A stretch of 64,000 nt of DNA from Hydractinia symbiolongicarpus (taxonomy: Eukaryota > Cnidaria > Hydrozoa > Anthoathecata > Hydractiniidae), in the NCBI RefSeq assembly GCF_029227915.1, contig NC_079886.1, forward strand, positions 21,490,501 through 21,554,500, given 5' to 3'. Positions 1 through 11,300 of this stretch are shown here, piece after piece. The notes under the pieces are model-generated. The model made no database searches, was not told the origin of the DNA, and saw nothing but the letters and a program-made list of their open reading frames with translations. The position numbers and the translations under genes were made by a program. The number at the start of each line of letters is the position of its first letter. Position 1 is the stretch's first letter.

Positions 1-3000
1 ACAAAACAGGTACTACTGTTTGCTGTTGCAATTGGATTGGAAGGTTAATGATGCCATATTGTACCTGATTTAATTGAGTGGCATCGTTTCCAAGGGATAA
101 TGGGGGGCATGCAGGCGGATTTTGAATTTGTGACACAGTATTTTGAGTGTTTAAAGAAGGTGATATAACCGCTCCATTTCCTTGTTCTGTAGTTTGTATT
201 GGTGGTGGTATCAAATCAGAAGGAGGAATAACTTGATTGTTATCACTTATGATTGTACTAGGAAGTGATGCTTGTTTATTGAGTTGCACAGATTGTGAAG
301 AGATTGGAGGATTTTGTGTGACAATAATTGGATTTGCTGTCGCCTCTAAGATATTACCAGCGCTAACATGGACGTTCGGATTAACTACTGGTGTATTTTT
401 TACGGGGGCTGTAACACCAACTGGGTTTATAGATCCTTGTCGCAGTTTTCTTGTTTTGTGACCAAATTTTCTGTTAAAAGGTTTACGCCTATTTTTTCTA
501 GATTGATCAACTTCACTGTAGATATTTTTATTATTAGCTCGAGAATTGATGGAAGCTAGTGATTTTTCTTTTTCCTTTTGTCCCATTGTCTCTTCCCCTA
601 ATTTTTCTTTGTAGCCATTCATGTCTTCTTTGACGTTTCCTTCTGGAGAAGCATTTTCATCTTCTAATAAGTCACTTGGAATATTTTTGTCATCTAGTGT
701 TTCTAAAGAATCTTGCGACGTTTGTGACTGCATCAGCATGGAATTTTCTCTTGATGTATCAGTTACACTCTCTTTATCATCTTCATAAGTAGATAGATCG
801 TCGAATTGATTTTCTGTTTTGGTCGTGACTAAAACGGCAATGTAGAACATTGTTTGATAGAAGCCTGTTTCAAATGTATGTAAAAGGCGAACTCAAGTTA
901 GATAAATATATTAATGTTCGATGTGTTTTTGGAACATTATTTCGCAGTTTGAATAAGTGGGGCTAATTAGATATTGGTACCATTGATCTAGTCTTGATAA
1001 GCTGGACTTGCGCTTAGTAAGACCAATTTTTTGATCTTATCAACTAAAAAATATTGCTTAAATAGGACTTGAGTGCAATGACTTCAAAGTGTAGAAGACA
1101 AAAAAGAAGGATTTTGAATGCATTGCATTAAAAAAATTGTGAAGCATTGTACTATGTTTGTGTGTTGATCGACTGTAGAACGTTGGCAGGGTCCTCCTCA
1201 CAAGTTGAATTCTGATATACGCAAACAAAATCAATAAGTGGGACATTTTTACCTCTTAAGTTCCAATTAATCAAGTCTTAAAATTGATCAGAAACAAACT
1301 GCTGCACATTGATGGAAAGAAGACTAGAGTAAAATCATTTTTTGATGCTGGAGAATTTTTGTTCATGGGTGGTTGACTTAACAAATGATAGCCTTTGATA
1401 ACTTGCTTAATTTCAAACTAAATTGGGAAGTTCATCAGGGAAATGAAAAACAACAAATCTTACGAAAGAATGGGGAAATCCAAAGAAAAAACAATAATAA
1501 CGATGATGGTTAATACGTAAAACAGTTAACTTAGCTGTTAGAAGAAGAAAAAAAGTAATCGGAGTTTAAATTCTATTTTTTCTGAACTGGTGTCAAAAGC
1601 TATGCTTACACTGTTTTCTCCTCTCATCCTAAATTGTAGACAAGATCTAACGCCTTTTTTCCGCTAAGCGGAATAATTTTGAGCATTTAGATTGGTTGGC
1701 AGAAATTTCCGTTGTATATTTCATTTCTATTTTTGCGACGGCTCAGTAGACGTTTCTAGCCGTTCACATTTTTTTCACCTTACACAGAATAGTTCGCGTA
1801 GTAGAGATAATTTTCTACTGTAATTTTTTGCGGAGAAACATTAAACCAGAATCTGCAATGCTTTGTAAAAAGGGTGCCGTACCCTGAAGTATATTCTGAA
1901 AGCATTTCTTTAGCCTTAGGATACACAAGAATAATAATTGGAGCAACTTAAGCCTTGATATGGCTATAGATATTAATATAATGTTCATTTTTGTTTTTTC
2001 AAATGCACACTAAAAGATAATATATTCATTTTGTCGTCCAGCGAATTTTCTATACGCGCTTTTTTATAAAAATATAGTTCATAAGAATATTTAACTGGGG
2101 TTCAGGATAAAATGTGTTATGCTTTCTAATAATGTGTTAGACATTCTTCTAACAGCGCATAATTTATTTTTGCAGTGTAGAATCCAAAAAAGAATAATGT
2201 TTCCCGAAACCTTTGAAATCGGGAAACACCGCATACTTTACAGAACATTTCGACGCTGTCTTAAACCTTCTTAGTGGTATCCTCATAAGTCCTCTTCTTA
2301 ATTCAGCGAGGGAAAAAAAGTATATTTTACAAACTTCACGACGACAAACAAATTATTCAAAACACTTTTTATAAGTTCACTCGTTCACGTGCCTATCATT
2401 TTAGATGCTAACTGAGAGGTTGCGTGAAAAGGAGACAGTTTTATGCAAAAACGCGATGGTTTTGCGGATATGGGTCATATATAATCACTATACAAGCTTA
2501 TTTTGAGAATTTCCTGATTCTTCTAAAGCTTTACCTCGTAATTTTAGATATTTTTTTACTTTATTTCCCACTAAAAGTATTCATTACCTCTTTGTAGATG
2601 TAGTATAGGTCCTTTTATTCTATCATCCTTCCTAAAGTTCACATAGTTCGTATCGACCAAATTTTCTCCTTTACTATGAAAGTCTCCAGGTTTAAAATTA
2701 AATCGTTTCTCTGAGTCACCTATCTTTGTAGTACACCAACCAACATTGACAAAAGCCGACACATACAAAAATTTAGCGTCCTCTCTGCTAATTTTTGTGT
2801 CGTAAAACTTAACAGAATATGAGGAATGCTTGTTTCGTTGCGGATCGTGAATAACGTCTTGTCCTAATCTCACTGCATCTTCATTATTTAAAGCTGCTTT
2901 GTATAACATTACGACAAGACAGGATCCTGCTGGTAGTTGGTAAGGGAAGCGCTTGCTGTAAGTAATACCACCTTCCACTCTTATTCCAGTTAAATCCACC

Positions 3001-3083
3001 ATTGATTTAGCTGTGTCCGCAAGTAGGATCAAGGCTGCAACAAGTAGAGTGCATTTTGCGATAATTTCGTGTCGTCTAAACAT
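1..3083 (-). CDS. G0: secreted protein, head domain plus acidic linker and Pro/Gln-rich region (3' end outside window)
   Basis: Two exons are visible. Exon 1 (2588-3083) starts at the ATG at 3083, chosen because it begins a signal peptide (MFRRHEIIAKCTLLVAALIL); an in-frame upstream ATG at 3149 would add 22 residues without a secretory character. The head domain has GSCLVV and VNVGWC motifs. The donor GTAATG leaves phase 1. Exon 2 (1-828) follows an acceptor TTTTAG, also phase 1, and the joined codon is Val. It encodes an acidic Ser/Asp/Glu-rich stretch, a basic stretch (NRRKPFNRKFGHKTRKLR), then a Pro/Gln/Asn-rich region with no stop up to the window edge. The first ~435 bases of exon 2 (about 394-828) match the linker exon repeated in G1-G3; the Pro/Gln part is unique here. 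The head exon is nearly identical in G1, G2 and G3. Function is unknown; secretion is inferred. The product continues off the left edge. Confidence 0.72.
829..2587 (-). other. G0 intron 1
   Basis: AT-rich sequence between the G0 head exon and linker exon, with a GTAATG donor and a TTTTAG acceptor on the minus strand. Positions 829-1762 recur downstream of every linker exon in the repeated units. From 1763 the sequence belongs to the larger repeated block. I see no coding signal; short ORFs on both strands are not kept in the other copies. Confidence 0.6.
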
Positions 3084-3329
3084 TCTGTGTTGACATGTCT
3101 TCCGTAGAAATAAGTTTTGTAGAATTTTATTGAAAGAATTTATTTGCAATCAGTTGAGTTATTATTCCTCGTGAGAATGTTTGTATGACGTGATAGTAAT
3201 GTATTTTCTGCTTCGCTGTGTTTTTATTCTTCGCTTGACATGATTTGAAAGCACAAAAAGTTATTCAGCACAACCCGGAAGACACTGTGTAAAATGAAAC
3301 CGCGGGTTTCCATTCTTTCGCTCTCTTTT

Positions 3330-3360
3330 TTTTAACCATAAATTTATAAAAAAAATTATT
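3330..3360 (-). promoter_or_regulatory. Possible TATA element upstream of head exon
   Basis: On the minus strand a TTTATAAATTTATGG stretch lies about 260 bases upstream of the G0 ATG. The same element recurs upstream of the G1, G2 and G3 head exons (near 19505, 30405 and 42345). Position and conservation fit a core promoter, but the window is AT-rich and such strings arise by chance. Confidence 0.25.
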
Positions 3361-4502
3361 GAACAAAGATGAAGACTGGAAACTAGAATCTGGAAACTAA
3401 TTGGTTGGAAGACTGTTTATAAAAAAGCTTTATGACTTATTCTTTACTGAACATTGCATAGCATACAACATGCAAAGCAACTCTTTTTCATTTCATGGCT
3501 TTTGCTATCTGCATTCTATTTTTAGCATAATTATTATCAGCATCATTGGCTTCAGACTCTCGGTCCCTCGGCGGAAAATAAGTGTCTATTTGTGACATTT
3601 CTCAGTAGAGAAAACTTGAGGTGATGATACAACATGACCTTCTGTAAACACGTCTTACCGGCATCTTTCAAACTTTTTTTTCACATTATCGAAGCTGCAT
3701 GCAATGTACAAGTATGTTTCCAGAAAACATTTGAATTTCTGCGATGTCACAACAGAACCGATGGAGGGGCATACCTGACAACGCTCTGTGCAATAGTATA
3801 TACGTGCATATATCCGAAAATCCGATTGTGCATAAGCCGAACAAATACTACCTACAATGACCGCAATTTACGAACAATCCAATCGATAAAAGCAATGTGC
3901 TTTGCTTCTTTTGTGTTGATGTTTTATATGCAGATAGATTGCATGTCGCTTCTTATGCAGATCTTAATCATTCGTAACTTTGTTTCAATTAAAAACACAG
4001 CTGTCGTCAACTCGCTGTTATTTAAACTCAACATCATCCTAAGGAAAAAATCTTAGCGGGGAAGAAAATTTAGCAAAAAAAAAACAAAAAAAAAACGCCA
4101 GGTTTAATTCCCCTAAAATGAATTTTTTTCGCCGTATGAAAACATTAATTGTTCTTTCTAATGATCAGAGAATATGTTTTTGATTTTGATATTTGACAGG
4201 AGTGACCTTCTTTTCATATAAGTTTACATTTGTTATTGTAAAAAAATCATCCTACATGTTTCTCCTTAAACAAAAATTCTCGTCATTCGCCAAATAAATT
4301 TCTCGCTAAAATTTCTTCCCTAAACGAAATTATTTATAGAATAGTCTCAGTATCCACGTGGACAGACACCCTATCTGGTAAGAAAGTTAATCTATATCCG
4401 CAACGTGTGAGCAGGGTCTAAAAAATGGCTTCTTTCACGAAAACTAGCAAAAGTGGCTCAAATTAATATTGTGGTCCTTATACGGTCTGTAGAGTTGCTT
4501 AT
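3361..4502. other. Intergenic between G0 promoter and minisatellite, repeated in blocks 1-4
   Basis: No gene is supported. A 140-codon plus-strand ORF (3634-4056) survives in block 2 but is broken by small indels in blocks 3 and 4, and its composition is not protein-like. The segment is conserved between blocks only as part of the large duplication. Confidence 0.55.
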
Positions 4503-4691
4503 GTGGAAACACGTGAACCAATCAAAAACATGGTAGAAAAACTTGAACCAATAAAAAACATGGTAGAAAAACTTGAACCAATCAAAAACATGGTAGAAAA
4601 ACTTGAACCAATCAAAAACATGGTAGAAACACGTGAACCAATCAAAAATATGGTGGAAACACGTGAACCAATCAAAAACATGGTGTTTTTT
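4503..4691. repeat. 30-bp minisatellite, about 6 copies (block 1)
   Basis: Tandem repeat with core CTTGAACCAATCAAAAACAT plus ten more bases (GGTAGAAAAA type). Because 30 is a multiple of three, both strands stay open and give 10-residue repeat ORFs, which I treat as non-coding. Each unit contains CCAAT. Homologous arrays occur in the other three blocks. Confidence 0.9.
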
Positions 4692-5328
4692 GTTTAGATT
4701 TGATTATTTAATAGCTACCAACATTTTCAGATATTAAAAAAGAATCCGGACATCTGACCATTACAATCAGTAGTCTTGGATATGATGATTTGACAATGAT
4801 TCGATGACTTTACGCAATTATTTGAAAATAACAAAATGGATGCTAATCTAAGCCACAAAATGTTTTTACAATAAAATAATCCGAATTCTTTTTGTTTTGA
4901 TTTCAATACACAAAATGTAAAAATTATTTTTGTATTTAAGAATATTATTACTTTCAAAGGGAAGATTTTCATTTTGTGTTCTAGGATCCCTTTAACTACA
5001 AAATCATGAGGCAACAACTAAAACGAGATTTTATGAGTCTGCTGGAAATGTGTTTGAGTATTTTACAATATGGACGATGATATCCCCAACAATTCTGCTG
5101 GAGATATATTTATTGGAAATAAAACATGACATGCACAATATAAAAAATAGATAAAAACACAAGTTAAAGAAAAGAAAAATCGGGAAAATAGCCTATAACA
5201 GATGTGAGACACATAACTTTTATTTCCTTGTCAAACTACATAACTATCCGTGAAGTATATATGAAAAGTTCTAAATTAAAACTGAACAACTTCCTGCTTT
5301 CTCTTATAGAACATGTATTATCAAAATA
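4692..5328. other. 3' flank of G1
   Basis: AT-rich sequence downstream of the G1 stop codon on the minus strand. It contains the polyadenylation signal at 5219-5224. No other gene is seen. Confidence 0.6.
5219..5224 (-). terminator. Polyadenylation signal of G1
   Basis: AATAAA on the minus strand, about 105 bases after the G1 stop codon. The identical arrangement follows the G2, G3 and G4 stops. Confidence 0.55.
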
Positions 5329-8300
5329 TCACTTTCCAGACAGTACGCAGCAACTGGATGGACAAAAAACGTCAACACATTGATTATTGCAATACGAAGG
5401 ACACTCTGGTGGTTTGGGTGTTGTTCTGTTTCTCTCTCTTACATTTTCTTGATTCACTTCTACGTCTGCATTTGGATGCAATGTGACTGGCTTGGTAACT
5501 GTTACTATATTTCTAGGTTTTGCTGTTGAGATTGGATTCTGCGTTGTGGATGGTCCAGCAAAGGCTAGCATAGTAGAAAGTTGTAACATTATACATTTTA
5601 AAATACGTTTAGTATGATCTTAAATATCATTTAATAGAACACACAACTAGGTAAATACTGCGTGAAAATGAAAACCATAAGGCCAATCTCCACCCTAGAG
5701 CTCTTCGAGATAAACAATCTAGCTATCGAGGTTTTGATCTCAATGAGCTCTGGGGATGAGAATGCCATAACGTCATAATGCAGTTTCCCTTTCTGTAGTG
5801 ACGTGGTGCAGCGAACCTTTTTTTCGAAGAGCACCTTGAGAAAAGATTAAAGAAGACAAATTTTGAAAACAAATATTCGAATCGACTTGATTGATACCTC
5901 ACAAAAGTCAAGACATGGGTGAGACTTAACAATTTTAAGTCTCAAATATTTTTTTGGTTATGTGTTTAAATCATATATTGACAGTTCCCTCATAAAACAG
6001 TTTTAGTAAAAAATCGTAAAAGTTTATCTTTGATTAGGTGGCTATAATTACTCCAGTGCATAACAAGTTTCTCAAAAACAGCATAAGAGAGCAACGCGGC
6101 TTAAAAATGAAGTCTCACATTGTGCCGTAAATTAAAAAGTAAATTCAAAGACCGAGATCGGAACTTTTTGGGGAAAATATTTCATTTTTTTCCTAGTCTA
6201 CTTTGGACCAAAATAGTACTGGATATGAAATTAACAAACATTTTCAAGTTATGGCCTGAAAGAGGTATATTGTAAATTTCGATGTCATTTTAAGCATACT
6301 TTTATAAATTTACTGTGCCAAATTTTGGAAACAAACTACAGCAGCCCAGTCAAAGCTAGAAACAACCCACCACAAAAACCTTTCCATTTCGCACACACGG
6401 ACACTTCGGGTCTGAGTGGCAATAACCAGTTCTTTTACTGTATTTAAAATATTTCGGACAGGAGCAAGCGTCAATGCATTGTAATCTATGACAACCACGC
6501 GGGTCTTTTGCGAGACTATTGCATGTATTGATGCACAAACAAGTGGAGTTGCGTGGACACAAAGTAGTAGCTAAAAATCACCGATAGAATATTAAGGTGA
6601 GATAAACAAAAGCAAACCAACAAACAAACAAGCAGACGAACATAACAAACAAGAATACCTTTAGTCGTTTGTGTAGAACGTTTAACACCACCTGTCACTG
6701 TTGTAGGGCCGCTCTCCGTAGGGGTGGTGGTCAAACTAGTGTTAATACAACCGTATAACTCGAATCGTAAACAAGGTCTGCCGTAATATTTGACAACTTC
6801 TAGTCGTATGACACGTGCTTGGATGGCGTGTTCGAATTTTCGGTAAACAACCTGGTTGACTCTTCTGTTACCAGAGAAAATCTGGAAAAAAAACAATGTA
6901 GATTACACAAAACACAACCACAAAAGCAACCGCGTCACTAAAAATGTAAAAAAAATTCACCTTAACATTTCCGTGCAATTTATAATATTGAAAATCGTAC
7001 TGGTTGATGCTATACTTGAGTTTAAAATTTCGGATGAACGCAATTGCACTGTCTCGACCTAAAAGAGAAGTGTGACGTCGGTGATGACATTTCTTCGCTC
7101 TGTTATGAATGCGGAATCAATTGTGTGCGCGCAATAATTAGATGCGAATCAAGTGATGTTTAGTTGTGCGTACACTATAATTTAGTGCAAACTATGTGAC
7201 GTTGAGTTGTGCGCGCGCAATAATTTGAGGCGAATTAAGTCATGCTGAGTTGTGCACACGCATAATTGGATGCAAACCACGTGACATTGAGTTGTGGCGC
7301 GCAATAATTTGATGCGATTCAAGTGATGTTGAGTTGTACGCGCGCAATAATTTGGTGCTGCGCGCATAATTTGGTGCAAACCACGTGGCGTTACTTACGA
7401 TTACTCATTGATTTAAGAATTTATAAATACAATACTTTAACAACAACAACATTAAACAGGGCAAGCTATTAAACATCTTACTTTGAACAGCAATTTTATT
7501 TACAGTGTAGATTTGTCCGAGGTCGACACTTATCCAATGTATTCCGGAAACATATATATTCGCGCACCACGCTCCTGCAGTCACGTTCAGTTTTTCTCTG
7601 TGATTCAGTCTCGCATTAGATGCCTGGAACACAGGTCCCCGTATGGAGTACTGATGTGAACTAGATGCAAACGCTGAAGCTTTGATGATGCTAGGATTGG
7701 CCACACCTAAATGGACAAAATAGAAAATGGCTGAAATGTTTGCATGCAATGAAAACAAAAATTTGTCATATTTTTGTGGTAAAGGCTTTCTATAAATAAA
7801 GGTCGATAAATTCTTTATTTTCTCCTGCCCTTCAACCAGAAGCTGATGTGTTTGCTTTAAATATATACTGCAATATATATTCTATATATTAAATATATAT
7901 TTCCCTTTGAATATATTGAAAAACAGGTTCACATTTTACACCCATTGAAATTCACGACAACTCCCTACACTTCCTTGAATTGAAAATCCTGCATGCGAAA
8001 AAAGTAGATTTAAGCATTCCTATCAACCGTTTAAATAAAATCATGTTCAAAAAATTGTAAGGCTACCTATTGGAGCGAAGCAATATGGCTTTTTCGTTGT
8101 GCAGTTGCGTTTTTTTACGGGAGCTGTAACACCAACTGGGTTTATAGATCCTTGTCGCAGTTTTCTTGTTTTGTGACCAAATTTTCTGTTAAAAGGTTTA
8201 CGCCTATTTTTTCTAGATTGATCAACTTCACTGTAGATATTTTTATTATTAGCTCGAGAATTGATGGAAGCTAGTGATTTTTCTTTTTCCTTTTGTCCCA

Positions 8301-11300
8301 TTGTCTCTTCCCCTAATTTTTCTTTGTAGCCATTCATGTCTTCTTTGACGTTTCCTTCTGGAGAAGCATTTTCATCTTCTAATAAGTCACTTGGAATATT
8401 TTTGTCATCTAGTGTTTCTAAAGAATCTTGCGACGTTTGTGACTGCATCAGCATGGAATTTTCTCTTGATGTATCAGTTACACTCTCTTTATCATCTTCA
8501 TAAGTAGATAGATCGTCGAATTGATTTTCTGTTTTGGTCGTGACTAAAACGGCAATGTAGAACATTGTTTGATAGAAGCCTGTTTCAAATGTATGTAAAA
8601 GGCGAACTCAAGTTAGATAAATATATTAATGTTCGATGTGTTTTTGGAACATTATTTCGCAGTTTGAATAAGTGGGGCTAATTAGATATTGGTACCATTG
8701 ATCTAGTCTTGATAAGCTGGACTTGCGCTTAGTAAGACCAATTTTTTGATCTTATCAACTAAAAAATATTGCTTAAATAGGACTTGAGTGCAATGACTTC
8801 AAAGTGTAGAAGACAAAAAAGAAGGATTTTGAATGCATTGCATTAAAAAAATTGTGAAGCATTGTACTATGTTTGTGTGTTGATCGACTGTAGAACGTTG
8901 GCAGGGTCCTCCTCACAAGTTAAATTCTGATATACGCAAACAAAATCAATAAGTGGGACATTTTTACCTCTTAAGTTCCAATTAATCAAGTCTTAAAATT
9001 GATCAGAAACAAACTGCTGCACATTGATGGAAAGAAGACTAGAGTAAAATCATTTTTTGATGCTGGAGAATTTTTGTTCATGGGTGGTTGACTTAACAAA
9101 TGATAGCCTTTGATAACTTGCTTAATTTCAAACTAAATTGGGAAGTTCATCAGGGAAATGAAAAACAACAAATCTTACGAAAGAATGGGGAAATCCAAAG
9201 AAAAAACAATAATAACGATGATGGTTAATACGTAAAACAGTTAACTTAGCTGTTAGAAGAAGAAAAAAAGTAATCGGAGTTTAAATTCTATTTTTTCTGA
9301 ACTGGTGTCAAAAGCTATGCTTACACTGTTTTCTCCTCTCATCCTAAATTGTAGACAAGATCTAACGCCTTTTTTCCGCTAAGCGGAATAATTTTGAGCA
9401 TTTAGATTGGTTGGCAGAAATTTCCGTTGTATATTTGATTTCTATTTTTGCGACGGCTCAGTAGACGTTTCTAGCCGACAAACAAACAAACAGACGAACA
9501 TAACAAACAAGAATACCTTTAGTCGTTTGTGTAGAACGTTTAACACCACCTGTCACTGTTGTAGGGCCGCTCTCCGTAGGGGTGGTGGTCAAACTAGTGT
9601 TAATACAACCGTATAACTCGAATCGTAAACAAGGTCTGCCGTAATATTTGACAACTTCAAGTCGTATTACACGTGCTTGGATGGCGTGTTCGAATTTTCG
9701 GTAAACAACCTGGTTGACTCTTCTGTTACCAGAGAAAATCTGGAAAAAAAACAATGTAGATTACACAAAACACAACCACAAAAGCAACCGCGTCACTAAA
9801 AATGTAAAAAAAATTCACCTTAACATTTCCGTGCAATTTATAATATTGAAAATCGTACTGGTTGATGCTATACTTGAGTTTAAAATTTCGGATGAACGCA
9901 ATTGCACTGTCTCGACCTAAAAGAGAAGTGTGACGTCGGTGATGACATTTCTTCGCTCTGTTATGAATGCGGAATCAATTGTGTGCGCGCAATAATTAGA
10001 TGCGAATCAAGTGATGTTTAGTTGTGCGTACACTATAATTTAGTGCAAACTATGTGACGTTGAGTTGTGCGCGCGCAATAATTTGAGGCGAATTAAGTCA
10101 TGCTGAGTTGTGCACACGCATAATTGGATGCAAACCACGTGACATTGAGTTGTGGCGCGCAATAATTTGATGCGATTCAAGTGATGTTGAGTTGTACGCG
10201 CGCAATAATTTGGTGCTGCGCGCATAATTTGGTGCAAACCACGTGGCGTTACTTACGATTACTCATTGATTTAAGAATTTATAAATACAATACTTTAACA
10301 ACAACAACATTAAACAGGGCAAGCTATTAAACATCTTACTTTGAACAGCAATTTTATTTACAGTGTAGATTTGTCCGAGGTCGACACTTATCCAATGTAT
10401 TCCGGAAACATATATATTCGCGCACCACGCTCCTGCAGTCACGTTCAGTTTTTCTCTGTGATTCAGTCTCGCATTAGATGCCTGGAACACAGGTCCCCGT
10501 ATGGAGTACTGATGTGAACTAGATGCAAACGCTGAAGCTTTGATGATGCTAGGATTGGCCACACCTAAATGGACAAAATAGAAAATGGCTGAAATGTTTG
10601 CATGCAATGAAAACAAAAATTTGTCATATTTTTGTGGTAAAGGCTTTCTATAAATAAAGGTCGATAAATTCTTTATTTTCTCCTGCCCTTCAACCAGAAG
10701 CTGATGTGTTTGCTTTAAATATATACTGCAATATATATTCTATATATTAAATATATATTTCCCTTTGAATATATTGAAAAACAGGTTCACATTTTACACC
10801 CATTGAAATTCACGACAACTCCCTACACTTCCTTGAATTGAAAATCCTGCATGCGAAAAAAGTAGATTTAAGCATTCCTATCAACCGTTTAAATAAAATC
10901 ATGTTCAAAAAATTGTAAGGCTACCTATTGGAGCGAAGCAATATGGCTTTTTCGTTGTGCAGTTGCGTTTTTTTACGGGAGCTGTAACACCAACTGGGTT
11001 TATAGATCCTTGTCGCAGTTTTCTTGTTTTGTGACCAAATTTTCTGTTAAAAGGTTTACGCCTATTTTTTCTAGATTGATCAACTTCACTGTAGATATTT
11101 TTATTATTAGCTCGAGAATTGATGGAAGCTAGTGATTTTTCTTTTTCCTTTTGTCCCATTGTCTCTTCCCCTAATTTTTCTTTGTAGCCATTCATGTCTT
11201 CTTTGACGTTTCCTTCTGGAGAAGCATTTTCATCTTCTAATAAGTCACTTGGAATATTTTTGTCATCTAGTGTTTCTAAAGAATCTTGCGACGTTTGTGA

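Noticed and set aside
3634-4056. 140-codon plus-strand ORF (also 19799-20221)
   Set aside because: Broken by indels in the otherwise near-identical blocks 3 and 4, with no domain and no splice or promoter support. It is conserved only through duplication.
4503-4697. 10-residue repeat proteins on both strands
   Set aside because: A 30-bp repeat lacking stops is open on both strands by arithmetic. In block 2 the array is shorter and the ORF is lost.
5723-5932. Short minus-strand ORFs between the TIL and tail exons
   Set aside because: No phase-1 acceptor/donor pair, no Cys pattern and no domain. Conserved only by block duplication.
6856-7062. 68-codon plus-strand ORF repeated in each unit
   Set aside because: It is antisense to the F5/8C exon B and its intron, which have clear domain and splice support on the minus strand.
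7182-7379. 65-codon His/Leu/Cys-rich ORF repeated in each unit
   Set aside because: Lies on the intronic minisatellite, starts at non-splice positions and varies with repeat number.
7858-7920. AT-rich palindromic ATATAT cluster in each unit
   Set aside because: Low-complexity intronic sequence; no evidence of function beyond being copied with the unit.
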